Shown here in pieces: positions 5,055 to 5,864 of a stretch of DNA of 5,864 nt. The stretch spans positions 15,731 to 21,594 of the forward strand of contig DOCI01000071.1 of the NCBI GenBank assembly GCA_003503535.1. The letters are read 5' to 3'. Within the stretch, counting starts at the first letter, position 1; each line of letters opens with the position of its first letter. The position numbers were made by a program, and so were the translations under genes. The notes under the pieces are model-generated. The model saw only the letters and a program-made list of their open reading frames with translations, was not told where the DNA came from and did no database searches. This stretch comes from Planctomycetaceae bacterium. GTDB taxonomy: Bacteria > Planctomycetota > Planctomycetia > Planctomycetales > Planctomycetaceae.

Positions 5055-5864
5055 TCAAAATTCGCCAACAACTTGCTCGTCCTTAATGGCAAGCAGGTAT
5101 TCGTACAAGCTGTCTGGCGTTCCCCCACCAACCACGTGGTCGATGTTCTCTGAGACGAAGCGGACAGAGCCATCAAATAACAGGAACTGGGCTCCCCCCG
5201 AATGACGACTGCTGAAGGCGCTGGCAAAATTCCAATTGTCAATTTGGTTAATGCCAAGTCGTCCTGTACCAGCACAATCACGAGCAAATCCACCGTGTGG
5301 ACTACCCGCGGTCGTACTCAGCATCCCGGCCCAAACAGCACCCGAAACACCCGTATTATTCGGATGGTACATCCGCTCACCAGCTGCAATGGTATTGCTG
5401 GTTCCATCGATTATGTCTCGCATCTTAGTGTTACTGTTTTCGAAAAAAGCACCTGTAGCACTACTGTTGCGTGTTGGCGTTTCGTGGTCATTGGCGACGA
5501 CATAACTCGACTTGGCAGCCCGATAATCACTGTTGGTGAGACGATTCCAGTTCGAATCGTTGTCGAGAGGACTACCGGTATCCGAAGGACACATGTATGT
5601 GGACACAGGTGTCCGATAGACATCCCGATGATTGAGAACAAGGTCACCTTTGCCGATATTACCTGCGTCGTACAGGGCAGATTGCTCAACAAATGGCAGC
5701 AGAAAAGCCGCCCAGCCCCATGAAGGGTTAGCTCCGGCACCTTGTGCACCAGCTGAATTGAGAGCGTCTGTGTAAATCGATGCTGGTGTGGTTGCGCGAG
5801 GATCGGTTGGAGTTACAAATGCTGGCGGAAATGTTTTGTGAACATCGTGATAATTGTGCATTGC
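5055..5864 (-). CDS. DUF1559 (prepilin-associated H-X9-DG) protein, 5' end outside window
   Basis: 269 residues are visible up to the stop at 5055-5057; the frame is still open at the right edge, so the start and the expected prepilin-like hydrophobic N-terminus are missing. The first residues (AMHNYHDVHKTFPPAF) match the conserved block that in this family follows the N-terminal helix, so the Met at 5859-5861 is internal. Further family signatures in order are WGWAAFLLPFVEQSALYD, TYMCPSD, MRDIIDGTSNTIAAGER, and SSRHSGGAQFLLFDGSVRF. The last contains the exact H-X9-DG spacing, His at 5202-5204 and Asp at 5172-5174. The protein ends in QVVGEF, a usual ending. Planctomycetes carry many such paralogues; they are thought to be surface or pseudopilin-like, but the role is unproven. 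Only the start of the gene is lacking; identification is very secure. Confidence 0.95.
   Translation of the reverse strand, partial: AMHNYHDVHKTFPPAFVTPTDPRATTPASIYTDALNSAGAQGAGANPSWGWAAFLLPFVEQSALYDAGNIGKGDLVLNHRDVYRTPVSTYMCPSDTGSPLDNDSNWNRLTNSDYRAAKSSYVVANDHETPTRNSSATGAFFENSNTKMRDIIDGTSNTIAAGERMYHPNNTGVSGAVWAGMLSTTAGSPHGGFARDCAGTGRLGINQIDNWNFASAFSSRHSGGAQFLLFDGSVRFVSENIDHVVGGGTPDSLYEYLLAIKDEQVVGEF

Noticed and set aside
5202..5749. Plus- and minus-frame shadows inside the DUF1559 gene
   Set aside because: The DUF1559 frame carries the conserved motifs over the whole stretch.

Overview
The window looks like chromosomal DNA of a planctomycete of moderate GC content. Three things point there. 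One is a DUF1559 protein with the H-X9-DG prepilin-associated motif. The second is a small lipoprotein with a carboxypeptidase-regulatory-like (transthyretin-like) fold, co-directional with it and downstream. The third is a very long secretin with many N-terminal ring modules. The genus cannot be fixed from this sequence. No rRNA, tRNA, CRISPR array, transposase or phage gene was seen.

Layout. Positions 1-2641 (minus) hold a secretin of the type II/III secretion and type IV pilus superfamily, running off the left edge. Its signal peptide (2531-2641) is in a different frame from the rest of the protein (1-2543), which indicates a missing base near 2531-2563. Positions 2642-2886 are non-coding and carry several small inverted repeats. 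Positions 2887-3444 (minus) encode a small lipoprotein of unknown family, lying upstream of the secretin in the same orientation. Positions 3445-3693 are a divergent intergenic region. Positions 3694-3999 (plus) encode a short unrecognised protein; its only strong ribosome binding site serves an ATG in another frame, so this gene may also have lost a base near its start. After a short gap with a perfect 8-2-8 palindrome comes the transthyretin-like lipoprotein (4217-4663, minus), then 391 bases without a convincing gene but with several hairpins, then the 3' part of the DUF1559 gene (5055-5864, minus), which runs off the right edge.

How they may work together. The secretin would form an outer-membrane channel with an unusually long periplasmic stack. 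The lipoprotein encoded just upstream could help place it in the outer membrane, which is inference from gene order and general pilotin biology. The DUF1559 protein and its lipoprotein form a pairing common in planctomycetes whose exact role is not established. No clear new defence or mobile system is visible. The points most worth checking are the two apparent single-base frame breaks near gene starts, the expanded secretin ring stack, and the unidentified small plus-strand gene.
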